Origin: Pedobacter endophyticus
GTDB lineage: Bacteria; Bacteroidota; Bacteroidia; Sphingobacteriales; Sphingobacteriaceae
Length of the DNA: 64,000 nt
Reading direction: 5' to 3'
Assembly: GCF_015679185.1 (NCBI RefSeq)
Contig: NZ_CP064939.1
Location: 930,001-994,000 of the forward strand
Below the pieces are notes generated by a model. It was not told the origin of the DNA, ran no database searches, and saw nothing but the letters and a program-made list of their open reading frames with translations. How positions within the stretch are numbered: position 1 is the stretch's first letter; each line of letters opens with the position of its first letter. Position numbers and translations under genes: made by a program. Shown here piece after piece: positions 45,708 to 54,905 of the stretch.

Positions 45708-46502
45708 ATGAAAAAATCTCTTTACATCATCTTGCTTTCAGTTTTTGTGCTTTCGTTGCACGTAACTGCACAAACCGGTTTATCGGTTACCCCGCCAAGG
45801 GTTTACTTTACTGTAGCGGCAGGACAACAGCAGAGCCAAAAAATAACGGTAAGCAATGTAAGTAAAACCTCAACACTCGACCTCAGCATTTCGTTAAACG
45901 ACTGGGCTTACGATGAAAGAGGAAATAACGAGATTTACGAAGCGGGCACTACGCCATCATCTTGTGCAAAATGGGTATCCATTGTACCTTCATCATTTTT
46001 TTCGCTCGCTCCGGGCGAGCACCGCGACGTTGAGCTCCAAATGGCACCCCCTTCATCATTAAAAGATACGCTTGCTGTGCATACGGCCATGCTTTATGTT
46101 AGCCAGCTTAACCCAATTGATGATGTAAACCAGAAAGGCACCAATATTAAAGTAGCCGTGCGTACGGGGATAAAACTTTACCAACGGTTGCCTGTTGCAC
46201 GTAATCCCAATCTGGATATCCAAAATTTTTCCAAGCTGAAGAACGATTTGATCCTTCGCTTTGCCAATATTGGCAACGTATGGGCCGATGGTACGGCAAG
46301 CTGCGAATTATTAAACCGACAAACGGGCAAAAAGCAAACACTGAAAGATGTGATCTTCTATTCGTTGCCCAATAATAAGCGTGAAATACTTTTTTCTTTA
46401 CCCACAACGCTCGAAAAGGGCGAATACGTAGCCTCGGCAGTGCTCAATTACGGCGATGAAGCTACGGTGAAACTTGCAGAATTGGAGTTTAAGAATGAAT
46501 AG
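45708..46502 (+). CDS. PapD-like periplasmic fimbrial chaperone
   Basis: 264 residues from the ATG at 45708 (MKKSLYIILLSVFVLS signal peptide). Two Ig-like domains: about 24-145 and 150-264. The N-terminal strand SVTPPRVYFTVAAGQ carries an Arg (Arg31) in the place of PapD Arg8. The hinge segment IKVAVRTGIKLYQRLPVA closely resembles PapD's IKLFYRP stretch, with Lys156 in the place of PapD Lys112; this Arg/Lys pair anchors the subunit C-terminus in the classical mechanism. It overlaps the next gene by 8 bp. Likely role: donor-strand chaperone for the subunits at 45093 and 46495. Confidence 0.8.
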   Translation: MKKSLYIILLSVFVLSLHVTAQTGLSVTPPRVYFTVAAGQQQSQKITVSNVSKTSTLDLSISLNDWAYDERGNNEIYEAGTTPSSCAKWVSIVPSSFFSLAPGEHRDVELQMAPPSSLKDTLAVHTAMLYVSQLNPIDDVNQKGTNIKVAVRTGIKLYQRLPVARNPNLDIQNFSKLKNDLILRFANIGNVWADGTASCELLNRQTGKKQTLKDVIFYSLPNNKREILFSLPTTLEKGEYVASAVLNYGDEATVKLAELEFKNE

Positions 46503-47508
46503 ATTTATTATTTTTATTGGCACCGCCTTGTTGGTGCTTTTAACTTCATTCGCAGGCTTTTGTCAGCCACGGCTTACCGCAAGTAACCAGATGTATATGG
46601 AAATTGCCAATTCGCAAACCCATACCTTTAGCAATGCATTTCAGGTTCAGATTACGCTCGAGGGAAATAACAAAAGTTATTCTAACTGGAGCTTGGGCGC
46701 TATTCTCAATCAGCCGATTACTAACGCTGAAGGAAAAACGCTGCCCTATAGTAAAATTAAACTGAGGCTAAGCGCAGTTAACGGCGCTACGTTTCAACAA
46801 ATAGGCAGTGGCACCACCGCAGTTCCCTTAAGCGCTCCGGGTAATACCGCATTGCTGATTAATACGTCAAATTACCCAATCAGAAATGGGCTGTACGATT
46901 ATTATTCACAAATCGTATTTACTGTTGATGTAATTATCGAAGGAGGCACTTACATAGATGCACTTAAAACCTGGCAGGCTTATTCGCTTAACCTGGCGTT
47001 TAATTTACTCGATAGCCGAAAAGCAGAGCTTAGTCGGGCCAGTGCTACAAATGGCATTCAAATTCGCCCCGATGGAACTTACACCCCGGCGGCCACCTAT
47101 GCCATACAGGTACAAGACAATGCCCGATCGGGCCTGCTCGAACTTAAAACCATGAACGATTATGTAAATGGTGCTTCGATAACCTATAGTAACGGATTAA
47201 TTGTAACCGCCGCTACGCCCTATGCCATACAAGTGCGTACCAACAGCGCTAATTTTGTCGCTGGCACCAAGACGCTCCCGGTTTCGGTAGCCAACTTACA
47301 GCTTACATCGGCTACCACTTCCGCCGCTGTAACCGTTCCGCTGGCCGAAACAGCCCAAACCATAGGCCGTGGAAGCACAGCAACAACTAGCGCCGTAAGC
47401 TACAAGTATCATATCCGTTATTTTACAAAGGCCAACGACAGCCGCCTGATCAATGCTGTTCCGGATACTTATAGCGGAATTCTCGTTTACGAGATTATTC
47501 CGCAATAA
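46495..47508 (+). CDS. Two-domain fibre tip/adhesin-like protein with pilin-like C-terminus
   Basis: 337 residues from the ATG at 46495, inside the last codons of the chaperone gene; signal peptide MNRFIIFIGTALLVLLTSFA. The N-terminal domain (about 25-180) is unique, aromatic- and N/S/T-rich. The C-terminal domain (about 200-337) aligns with the 178-residue subunit (NDYVNGASITYSNGLIV; final strand YSGILVYEIIPQ). A unique N-terminal domain joined to a pilin domain is the plan of tip adhesins such as FimH. Ligand unknown; could also be a minor adaptor subunit. Confidence 0.65.
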   Translation: MNRFIIFIGTALLVLLTSFAGFCQPRLTASNQMYMEIANSQTHTFSNAFQVQITLEGNNKSYSNWSLGAILNQPITNAEGKTLPYSKIKLRLSAVNGATFQQIGSGTTAVPLSAPGNTALLINTSNYPIRNGLYDYYSQIVFTVDVIIEGGTYIDALKTWQAYSLNLAFNLLDSRKAELSRASATNGIQIRPDGTYTPAATYAIQVQDNARSGLLELKTMNDYVNGASITYSNGLIVTAATPYAIQVRTNSANFVAGTKTLPVSVANLQLTSATTSAAVTVPLAETAQTIGRGSTATTSAVSYKYHIRYFTKANDSRLINAVPDTYSGILVYEIIPQ

Positions 47509-47516
47509 ATGAGCTG

Positions 47517-50300
47517 ATGAAACTTATTCGCCTTAAGACATTTTTTTATTGCAGCCTTTTGGTGCTTGGTTTTTGCCTAACAGCGAAAGCGCAAGACGAT
47601 GCTGCCGTGAAAATTAGCACGGATAGCGTAATCCATATCGGTACAGAAAAACTGGTTTCGTTAAGCATTCGGGTAAACGCTGGCGCCGCCGCTTTTAAGG
47701 GTCAAATTACGCCCATATTACCGAATGGATTTGGTCTTGTATCAGATCAGCCGATTAAGGTAAATGTTGCCAGAAACGACCATACTTTTTACCCCTTTAG
47801 GTTTTTGGTTCTTCAAAATGCCGATATCAAGATTAGCCAGATGTCGTTTCAGCTCGAAGACAGCACAGGCAAAGTTGTGGCCTTGTTTAAAGCGAAGGTA
47901 AATATGCTGCCCCAGCGTGCGGTTGAGTTATCGATACTGAGCCCAAGCGTCTTGCTTAAGCAGGTTGGCGATTCGCTTAACGTAAAGGTGATGGTCCGAA
48001 ATGCAGGCAATCAAATAGAGGTTTTAAAGGTGGTTGCCTCTTTTCCAGGTGATAACGGACAGGGGAAACAGATGCTTCAAAAAGATGTTCAGCTTTCGCC
48101 GGGCGCCAGCAAGGAAGTTCAATTTGCAAAAATCATCAACAGAGACCTTTACCAGATGGGCAATTTTTACATTAACGTTGCCGGGCTGTATCAAAACGGA
48201 GAACTGTTTGGCAATGGCATTTGCCATGTGCAAAATGCTTCCGCTAACCGCCAGTTTGTTAATGCACAGGTTCAGCAGAACATTGTTAATATAGGCGTAG
48301 ACAATCACGTATCGCTTAGCGGGCAAAATCTCTTTAGCGATTCGCAGTCGTGGCAACTGAACGGCCTCGCCACAACCCAGCTTGGAAACGGCGTAATGGG
48401 CATCAGCGTCGATGCGTATCAGTGGAACAGCATCAATAATAAGCCGCTGCTGAGCAATACGTGGATCAATTATGAAACCAAGAATGCGGGGATAACGGCG
48501 GGAAACATATCCGAAAACCTCGAAAGCTTTTTTAATGGACGGGGCGTTAAAGTATACTCGAGAAACGACGAGGACAACCATCGATTTGAGGCTTCTATGG
48601 TTCAAAAATCGTACAATTTACTCGGCGACAATTTGGATTATGGCTATTCGGCCTATGTTAAAACCAATTTAAAGGATAGCAGCGGTCGCGAATATAGCAA
48701 TACATTAATTTTTGATTATGCCCCTTTAGAGCAAAGCCGAAGCTTGCTTTCTTCGAACTCAGTTTCGTTATTTAATAAACGGAATCTTTTAATGAGCGTA
48801 AACCTCGGCGCAGGGCTATCGCAGAATTTGCTTGACCACACCGACATCAAACCCTCCCTTTCTTTGGGAACCAATTTTAGTGGCAGTTACCGAAAATTCA
48901 ATTTTAGCAGCAATAATTTTTATTCTAGTGGCTATTACCCTGGTATCCGAAGAGGCGTAATACAACTCAATGAACGTATTAGTCGCTATTTGGGCACGCA
49001 AAACATCTGGGCGGGCTTTAGTTATTACTCTTTTAACCCTGCCTATCAGCGCAACACCTTTTTCTTTCAAAGAGAATATGCTTTGCAGCGTGCAGAAATT
49101 GGCTGGGCCAAACCATTAAACACTAACCTGAACATTACAGTTACTGCCTCTAGAGATCAGGAAAGTGCCATTTATAATACAATAAACCAACAAACCAGTA
49201 CAATGACGGCGTACCGGTTAAATGAATCGGTAAATTGGCACAGCACCAATTTTAAGCAAAATGTGTATCTCTCTCTTGATAACGGCATAAGCAAAGGGCT
49301 TGATGGAGATAGTAAACTTCAACTGCGTTTAAATGCCAATTGGTCGGGAAGCTGGTTTAACTTGAGCACGTACGTTCAAAAAGGCAACTTTCTTTTAGCC
49401 GAGGCTTTTAATGGTGCCGTAAATCAGGTTGAGATCTATCGTTACAGCGTTAACCCCTCGCTTTACAAGTACTTTTTTAATAAGAAACTGCGTGCCGATG
49501 CTGGGTTGATTTATTATCACGACGGCCTTTACGGAAGCAACCTCACTTATACCATTAAGGGCGAATACGCAATTACGCCAAAAACGATCTTTTATGTAAG
49601 TACTTACCAGTATCGATACAACACCTCATATATTAATTCTTCTTTTAGCAGTTTGCAGGCCGGAATTACACAAAAGCTGCCCACTCCGAAGCAGCAAACG
49701 CCTGGAAAAAAGGGTAATCTGGAAATCTTTTTCTTTAAAGACAATAACCACAACGGCGTTTTTGATGCTGGCGAAGAAGCGGCTCATTCGGGCACTTTAT
49801 TAATTAACGGCATTATTTTCATCATTCCAGCCAACGGCACAATAGTGTATTCTAAGGTACCTTACGGCAACTATCAGCTGAGTATGCCCATGCAAGACGG
49901 TTACCAGATAAGCCCATTGACAGTGAATGTTGATCAGAAAAATAGTAAGATCAGCGTGCCAATGCAAAAAAGTGGCAACGCTGTTGGTAAAATTGCCATC
50001 GCCTTTAATACGCAAAAAAGCTTACAAACTGATGCTTCATTGGCGGGGATTACCCTTTTGGTTCAAAATGCCAGCGGTTCAATCCATACCGTAAAAACGG
50101 GAGAAAATGGAGAATACTCTCTACACCTACCCGAAGGCGCTTATCAAATTTATCCCGACAATTCGCAGTTGCCGGAAAACGTGTATTATGATGGTAAAAA
50201 TGCAGCGGTTGTAGTAACGGCAGGCAAAGAAGCAACAATACCAACGTTAACGTTGAAGGTTCGCGAGAAAAAGATTGAAATTAAGCGTTTCAAAAATTAG
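47517..50300 (+). CDS. Usher-like outer-membrane barrel protein with Ig/SdrB-like C-terminal domains
   Basis: 927 residues; signal peptide MKLIRLKTFFYCSLLVLGFC. Segments read as two N-terminal Ig-like domains (about 25-240), a long amphipathic beta-strand region with many aromatic strand ends (about 250-735, a probable barrel), then an SdrB-like domain with the Ca-site pattern FKDNNHNGVFDAGEE (about 745-830), and a carboxypeptidase-regulatory-like beta domain (about 840-915; GITLLVQNASGSIHTVKTGE). Size and order (N-domain, barrel, two small C-domains) mirror FimD/PapC ushers. I see no clear usher family signature, so usher function is inferred from order and neighbours. It begins 8 bp after the previous stop. 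Confidence 0.65.
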   Translation: MKLIRLKTFFYCSLLVLGFCLTAKAQDDAAVKISTDSVIHIGTEKLVSLSIRVNAGAAAFKGQITPILPNGFGLVSDQPIKVNVARNDHTFYPFRFLVLQNADIKISQMSFQLEDSTGKVVALFKAKVNMLPQRAVELSILSPSVLLKQVGDSLNVKVMVRNAGNQIEVLKVVASFPGDNGQGKQMLQKDVQLSPGASKEVQFAKIINRDLYQMGNFYINVAGLYQNGELFGNGICHVQNASANRQFVNAQVQQNIVNIGVDNHVSLSGQNLFSDSQSWQLNGLATTQLGNGVMGISVDAYQWNSINNKPLLSNTWINYETKNAGITAGNISENLESFFNGRGVKVYSRNDEDNHRFEASMVQKSYNLLGDNLDYGYSAYVKTNLKDSSGREYSNTLIFDYAPLEQSRSLLSSNSVSLFNKRNLLMSVNLGAGLSQNLLDHTDIKPSLSLGTNFSGSYRKFNFSSNNFYSSGYYPGIRRGVIQLNERISRYLGTQNIWAGFSYYSFNPAYQRNTFFFQREYALQRAEIGWAKPLNTNLNITVTASRDQESAIYNTINQQTSTMTAYRLNESVNWHSTNFKQNVYLSLDNGISKGLDGDSKLQLRLNANWSGSWFNLSTYVQKGNFLLAEAFNGAVNQVEIYRYSVNPSLYKYFFNKKLRADAGLIYYHDGLYGSNLTYTIKGEYAITPKTIFYVSTYQYRYNTSYINSSFSSLQAGITQKLPTPKQQTPGKKGNLEIFFFKDNNHNGVFDAGEEAAHSGTLLINGIIFIIPANGTIVYSKVPYGNYQLSMPMQDGYQISPLTVNVDQKNSKISVPMQKSGNAVGKIAIAFNTQKSLQTDASLAGITLLVQNASGSIHTVKTGENGEYSLHLPEGAYQIYPDNSQLPENVYYDGKNAAVVVTAGKEATIPTLTLKVREKKIEIKRFKN

Positions 50301-50516
50301 ACTTTATTTCTTGTAAAAAGCGGAGTTGATATTTCTCCGTCACGCTACCGAAAAAATTGGTTCAAGTACGCTGTAGTCGAAATGATTGCTGCATTGGGAA
50401 GAAGTAGGTTGATTTTACATTAATTCCTTGCCAGATTTTTCCGTTCCGCTACCGAAAAATCGGTACAAGTGGGGCACAAGGAAAGGACGGCTACTGAAAG
50501 TTAAGGCAAAAAAAAA

Positions 50517-50568
50517 TCATATGTCAGTTGAAGGATTGGTTTTACGGAACCCGGCGTTTGACATATGA
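50517..50568. terminator. Inverted repeat downstream of the usher-like gene
   Basis: Perfect arms TCATATGTCA (50517-50526) and TGACATATGA (50559-50568) around a 32-nt loop. It is not followed by a clear T run, so it may be a regulatory or repeat hairpin rather than a terminator. Confidence 0.35.
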
Positions 50569-50702
50569 CTTCTAATATTGTAAAGGCCTGGTATGGCCTA
50601 TGTTTCTGAGTGTAAATATCCTGCTTTTACATCAACCGGTATATTTCTTTACATGAACCCCTCAGTTTTTTACACGAAACCCCTTTTTTTTTGGCGAACT
50701 GT

Positions 50703-51003
50703 CATTCTGAACGCAGTGAAGAATCTCTAACCTGGTAGCACTTAACCATTCGTTTATTACAAATGCTCAGTTGAGGTTTGTGCCTGCTCAGCGTTAGCAT
50801 TCCATCGCTTGGAGATCCTTCGCTGCGCTCAGGATGACAACACGCCTCGACCACTTTAACCTAGCTTTCATTCTGAACCCAGTGAAGAATCCCCAACCTA
50901 GTAGCACTCAACCGTTCTTTACCCGCAAACGCTCAGTTTAGGTTTGTGCCTGCTCAGCGTTAACATTCCATCGCCTGGAGATCCTTCGCTGCGCTTAGGC
51001 TGA
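50703..51003. repeat. Two tandem ~166-bp copies of a dispersed intergenic repeat
   Basis: Copies begin CATTCTGAAC at 50703 and 50869 and share AGTGAAGAATC, the GTTTGTGCCTGCTCAGCGTT segment, ATTCCATCGC and GGAGATCCTTCGCTGCGCT. A shorter relative is at 61893-62026. The 50301-50516 stretch before it holds no gene, only CCGCTACCGAAAAA fragments. Confidence 0.75.
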
Positions 51004-51030
51004 CAGCAAAATAAGAACGTATTAAACCAC

Positions 51031-53409
51031 TTAATTCAAATAAACATAAGTAATCCCATCGCCGCCCCTGTCGGCATGCTCATCTTCCATCCTATTTACC
51101 TGACTGTATTTCCGTAGGTATTCCCTGATCATTTTTCTTAAAATCCCATCGCCCTTTCCATGAATTAATTTAATGGACGGGAAACCAAGCATGATGGCCT
51201 TATCGAGATATTTCTCCACTTCAAACAGCGCATCTTCTGTACGCTTTCCGCGAAGATCGAGTTCGGCCCTAAATCCTGAAACAGCATCGTTCATACGCCC
51301 GGCAAAAGAACTGTTGCTGCTTTGAATAACCTTTTTCGCTTCTTTGTTGCTAATTTTCTGTACGCGGGTTTTCTTCACCGTTGAGCGGAGATCACCTATC
51401 GCTAAAACGAGTTCGTTTCTGTTGATCTCTAAAACCTGTCCTGTGGTTTCGCTATCAGTAAATTTTACCCAATCGCCCACCTCAATTTCGCCGCCTACAA
51501 CTACTGGCGAAGGTTTTGGTCGCTCTTTCGGAACGGTATTTTTTACCAATTCTCTCTGTAAATTTTGGCGAAGTTCTTTGGTTACCGTTTTCTCAGCTTG
51601 TTTTTCCTTTATTTCGGCAATGGTATTTTCGACTAGCTTGTTGGCGTTCTTAATGATGTTTTGGGCTTCCTGTTTGGCTTCTTTGATTAAAACCTTTCTG
51701 TTTTCCTCTAAAAAAGCCTTTAACTTTTCATTTTCGGCAACAAGGTTTCTGGCCTTATTTTGCTGATTGGCCAGGCTTACTTTCGCATCGTAAACGTTTT
51801 TCTTTTCCCGTTCAAGATCTACCAGCATGGTATCTACGCGGTTTTGGTTCGAACCGGTTTTGTCTTTTGCCAGTTGAATTACTTCCTTCGGCAAGCCAAT
51901 ATTTTGTGCGATTTCGAACGCATAAGAACTGCCGGGCTTGCCCATTTCCAGGATATAAAGCGGTTTCATTTTGGCGTTATCAAAAAGCATCGATGCGTTT
52001 TCTAAACCGGGCGTGTTTCCGGCAAACAATTTTAAATTAGAATAGTGGGTGGTAATTACGCCCCTCACCTTTTTATTGTTCAGTACCTCTAAAACCGCCT
52101 CGGCCATTGGCCCACCAAACTGCGGATCGGTTCCGGTACCAAATTCATCAATCAGTACCATCGTTTTCGGCGTGGCGTGCTCTACAAAATAACGCATCTT
52201 TTTTAAGTGGGCGCTGTAGGTACTCAAATCGCTTTCTATCGATTGATCATCGCCAATATCGGCAAAGATGTTATCAAAAATACCGACTTCACTATTTGCA
52301 TCAACCGGAATAAGCAAACCAGTTTGCAGCATAATCTGCAGTAAACCAACTGTTTTCATGCAAACCGATTTACCACCGGCATTTGGTCCTGAAACCAGGA
52401 CTACGCGTGTTTCTGCGTCGATATGGATGTTTAAAGGGGTTACGGTCTTCTTTTCGGCAGCGAACGAAATTGATAGCAAGGGGTGTCTTGCATTAATCAG
52501 CTTCGTTTTTGGCTCTTTTAGCAATCCCGGCCTTTCTGCATCAATATCAAGGGCAAAAAGTGCTTTTGCTCGCACAAAATCAAGCTTTGTTAAAAAGCCA
52601 TGGTAAGAAAGCAATAGCGGTGAATACGGACGAAGATCGTTAGTTAGGGCAATCAGGATTTTAATAATTTCTCTCCGTTTGTCAAATTCGAGATCGCGGA
52701 GTTTATTATTTAAAGAAAAAACTTCCTCGGGCTCAATGTAAACGGTTTGGCCAGAGGCCGATTCATCATGCACAAAGCCCTTTAACTTACGTTTGTTCTC
52801 TGCTAATACGGGAATACACATTCGCCCATCGCGGATGGTTAAACTTCCATCGGCAACCCAGTTGTTGGCAATGGCCTGCTTATAAATCGAGTCCATGCGC
52901 TTGCGTACATCCTGCTCGGCCTTTGCTATTGCGGAGGTAATTTCTTGCAATTCTTTTGACGCATTGGGCTTAATTTTCCCTTTTGCATCTATCACGGTTT
53001 CAATTTTGCGTAGGATATTCTTTTCTATTGGCAAGTGTTCAAACAAAGCCTCCAAGGTTGGGTAAACCTCTGCCCGCTCCTCGAAGAACCGCAAAACCGA
53101 AAAAACGGTCTGCAATGAGGTGTACACCTGAAACCACTCATCTTCTAACAGATAAGTGCCTTCTACCCTGATCTTTTCGATCAGCGATTTGATATCAAAA
53201 AACGTATTGATTTGTAAGGGCTCCTGATTTTGCAGGATACTTTTGAACTCGTCGGTTTGGCGTAAAAATTTATCGATTTGATCAAAACGATTCATCACTT
53301 GCATCTTTTGCACCATCGCCTGCCCCATCGGGCTCAAACAATGTTTGCTAATTAGCTGCCTTATTTCTACAAATCCTAAACGTTCTAAACAATTCTCGGG
53401 ATATAACAT
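51031..53409 (-). CDS. mutS2: Endonuclease MutS2
   Basis: 792 residues from the ATG at 53409 (MLYPENCLERLGF). Core and clamp domains, the ABC-type ATPase with Walker A SGPNAGGKSVCMKT (341 onward) and Walker B MVLIDEFGTGTDP, a long coiled coil (about 500-620), a KOW-like linker and a C-terminal Smr nuclease domain (LDLRGKRTEDALFEVEKYLD; IHGKGDGILRK). MutS2 acts on recombination intermediates or rescues collided ribosomes in other bacteria. Its start is 1 bp after the stop of the DUF4296 gene, so the two are co-expressed. Confidence 0.96.
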   Translation of the reverse strand: MLYPENCLERLGFVEIRQLISKHCLSPMGQAMVQKMQVMNRFDQIDKFLRQTDEFKSILQNQEPLQINTFFDIKSLIEKIRVEGTYLLEDEWFQVYTSLQTVFSVLRFFEERAEVYPTLEALFEHLPIEKNILRKIETVIDAKGKIKPNASKELQEITSAIAKAEQDVRKRMDSIYKQAIANNWVADGSLTIRDGRMCIPVLAENKRKLKGFVHDESASGQTVYIEPEEVFSLNNKLRDLEFDKRREIIKILIALTNDLRPYSPLLLSYHGFLTKLDFVRAKALFALDIDAERPGLLKEPKTKLINARHPLLSISFAAEKKTVTPLNIHIDAETRVVLVSGPNAGGKSVCMKTVGLLQIMLQTGLLIPVDANSEVGIFDNIFADIGDDQSIESDLSTYSAHLKKMRYFVEHATPKTMVLIDEFGTGTDPQFGGPMAEAVLEVLNNKKVRGVITTHYSNLKLFAGNTPGLENASMLFDNAKMKPLYILEMGKPGSSYAFEIAQNIGLPKEVIQLAKDKTGSNQNRVDTMLVDLEREKKNVYDAKVSLANQQNKARNLVAENEKLKAFLEENRKVLIKEAKQEAQNIIKNANKLVENTIAEIKEKQAEKTVTKELRQNLQRELVKNTVPKERPKPSPVVVGGEIEVGDWVKFTDSETTGQVLEINRNELVLAIGDLRSTVKKTRVQKISNKEAKKVIQSSNSSFAGRMNDAVSGFRAELDLRGKRTEDALFEVEKYLDKAIMLGFPSIKLIHGKGDGILRKMIREYLRKYSQVNRMEDEHADRGGDGITYVYLN

Positions 53410-53410
53410 A

Positions 53411-53962
53411 TTATTGTACTGGTGTTGGAACAAGGCTCGCTGCTCCGGTTCTTTCTATATTTATTAATGAGTCGGCCTTTTTTTTCAGTCTGGCGATCTC
53501 AGCAACCGACCTTGCTTTGGACAGGGAATCAGGTTTCATTTTTTTCCTGATGGTTAAAGAATCAGCCTTGAATTTCTTAATAATAACGATCGAATCTGCT
53601 TTAAATTTCTTCTTCTTAATCATCAAATCAGCAATTTCGGTCGCTTTCTTTTGTTTACTCATTGCAATCTGAATGTTCTTGTACATTTTCTCCAGCTCAG
53701 TGGGGTTACTGTTGTACCAAACCAGGCTTTTATGGTATTGAACTGAGTCGATGTTAAATTTTTTGTAAATTCCGTTGTAATAAGAAGAAGCGATTTTTTT
53801 GGCAGAATCGGGAATGTAAATGGTAGACAGGTAACCGTCGACTATGTGCACATCGAATAAAATTTTCTCCATTTTTTCGGGCTTAATAATGCCGCTGGGG
53901 ATGCCAGGCTTACAACCCACGCCTACAACGGCCACCATTAAAACCCATATTAATCTCTTCAT
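53411..53962 (-). CDS. DUF4296 lipoprotein
   Basis: 183 residues. Signal peptide MKRLIWVLMVAVVGVGC with the lipobox G-V-G-C at Cys17. Residues 25-110 match the DUF4296 helical domain (MEKILFDVHIVDGYLSTIYI; YYNGIYKKFNIDSVQYHKSL). The tail is Lys/Ser-rich with three KADS/KPDS-type repeats (FKADSIVIIKKFKADSLTIR, KKMKPDSLSK). Restricted to Bacteroidota as far as I know; function unknown. It is upstream of mutS2 with 1 bp spacing. Confidence 0.85.
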   Translation of the reverse strand: MKRLIWVLMVAVVGVGCKPGIPSGIIKPEKMEKILFDVHIVDGYLSTIYIPDSAKKIASSYYNGIYKKFNIDSVQYHKSLVWYNSNPTELEKMYKNIQIAMSKQKKATEIADLMIKKKKFKADSIVIIKKFKADSLTIRKKMKPDSLSKARSVAEIARLKKKADSLINIERTGAASLVPTPVQ

Positions 53963-54033
53963 TTTCTAATTTAAACTGTTATTTATTGCCCAAATTGCGG
54001 CAAGGTTATTAATTTTACCAAAAATAGTTATAA

Positions 54034-54726
54034 ATGAGCATAGCTGATAATCTTAAAAAATATAAAAGCGAGGTTGAATCGGATGGCGTTAAACTGATTG
54101 CGGTTTCGAAAACACAACCTATTGAATCTATTTTAGAAGCTTACAATGCCGGTCAGCGTATTTTTGGCGAAAACCATGTACAGGAAATGGTTGAAAAACA
54201 AACTGAACTACCTGATGATATTGAGTGGCATTTAATTGGTCATTTACAGAGCAATAAGGTCAAGTATATTGCATCATTTGTTAAACTCATTCATGGGGTT
54301 GATAGCTTAAAACTGCTCCAGGAGATTGATAAACAGGCGCTTAAAAATAAAAGAATAATCGACTGCTTGCTGCAAGTTTACATTGCCGATGAGGATACCA
54401 AATTCGGATTGGCCTACGATGAGGTTATCGAAATTCTACGCTCAGATGAATTTCGCGAGCTAAAAAATATCCGTATTGTCGGGCTTATGGGGATTGCAAC
54501 AAACACAAAAAACGAAAAACAGATTACCATCGAATTTAATGAGTTAAAAGTGCTTTTTGAAGGTGTTAAAGCTAGCTTTTTTGCCAATGATGATGCGTTT
54601 AAAGAAATTTCGACAGGCATGAGCGCCGATTATAAAATTGCTATTGAAGAAGGCAGTACCATGGTGAGGATAGGCTCAAGTATTTTTGGGAAAAGAGTGA
54701 TTAAACATTTTAAAAATACTGACTGA
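54034..54726 (+). CDS. yggS: PLP homeostasis protein, YggS/PLPBP family
   Basis: 230 residues, alanine-racemase-like TIM barrel without the second domain. The PLP lysine is in LIAVSKTQP (Lys26). Other marks are FGENHVQEM, EWHLIGHLQSNKVKYI, STGMSADYKIAIEEGSTMVR (phosphate site) and IGSSIFG. It buffers PLP and affects amino-acid and B6 metabolism; it is not a racemase. Divergent from the DUF4296 gene. Confidence 0.94.
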   Translation: MSIADNLKKYKSEVESDGVKLIAVSKTQPIESILEAYNAGQRIFGENHVQEMVEKQTELPDDIEWHLIGHLQSNKVKYIASFVKLIHGVDSLKLLQEIDKQALKNKRIIDCLLQVYIADEDTKFGLAYDEVIEILRSDEFRELKNIRIVGLMGIATNTKNEKQITIEFNELKVLFEGVKASFFANDDAFKEISTGMSADYKIAIEEGSTMVRIGSSIFGKRVIKHFKNTD

Positions 54727-54727
54727 G

Positions 54728-54860
54728 TCCGTCGGTTGAAACCGACGGCAATGGCTGGTTTGGCGAATTGCATGCATTGCCCCAGCTCCGTCGGTTGAAA
54801 CCGACGGCAATGGCTGGTTTGGCGAATTGCATTCAATGCCGTTGACTTCAGTCAACGGAC
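54728..54860. repeat. REP-like palindromes, two 59-bp copies plus a third hairpin
   Basis: TCCGTCGGTTGAAACCGACGG occurs at 54728 and 54787 (arms CCGTCGGTT/AACCGACGG overlap into a tight hairpin), each followed by the same CAATGGCTGGTTTGGCGAAT. A different hairpin, CCGTTGACTTCAGTCAACGG, ends the element at about 54840-54859. It could serve as terminator for yggS. Confidence 0.8.
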
Positions 54861-54905
54861 AATCAACCACCAACAAAAACCTCAAATTGACAAAAAGATA
54901 AAGAA

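Noticed and set aside
48024..48605. 193-codon minus-strand frame
   Set aside because: Antisense shadow inside the usher-like gene; no domain likeness.
54630..54885. Minus-strand frames containing repeated CRRFQPT peptides
   Set aside because: They are translations of the two REP-like copies, not genes.
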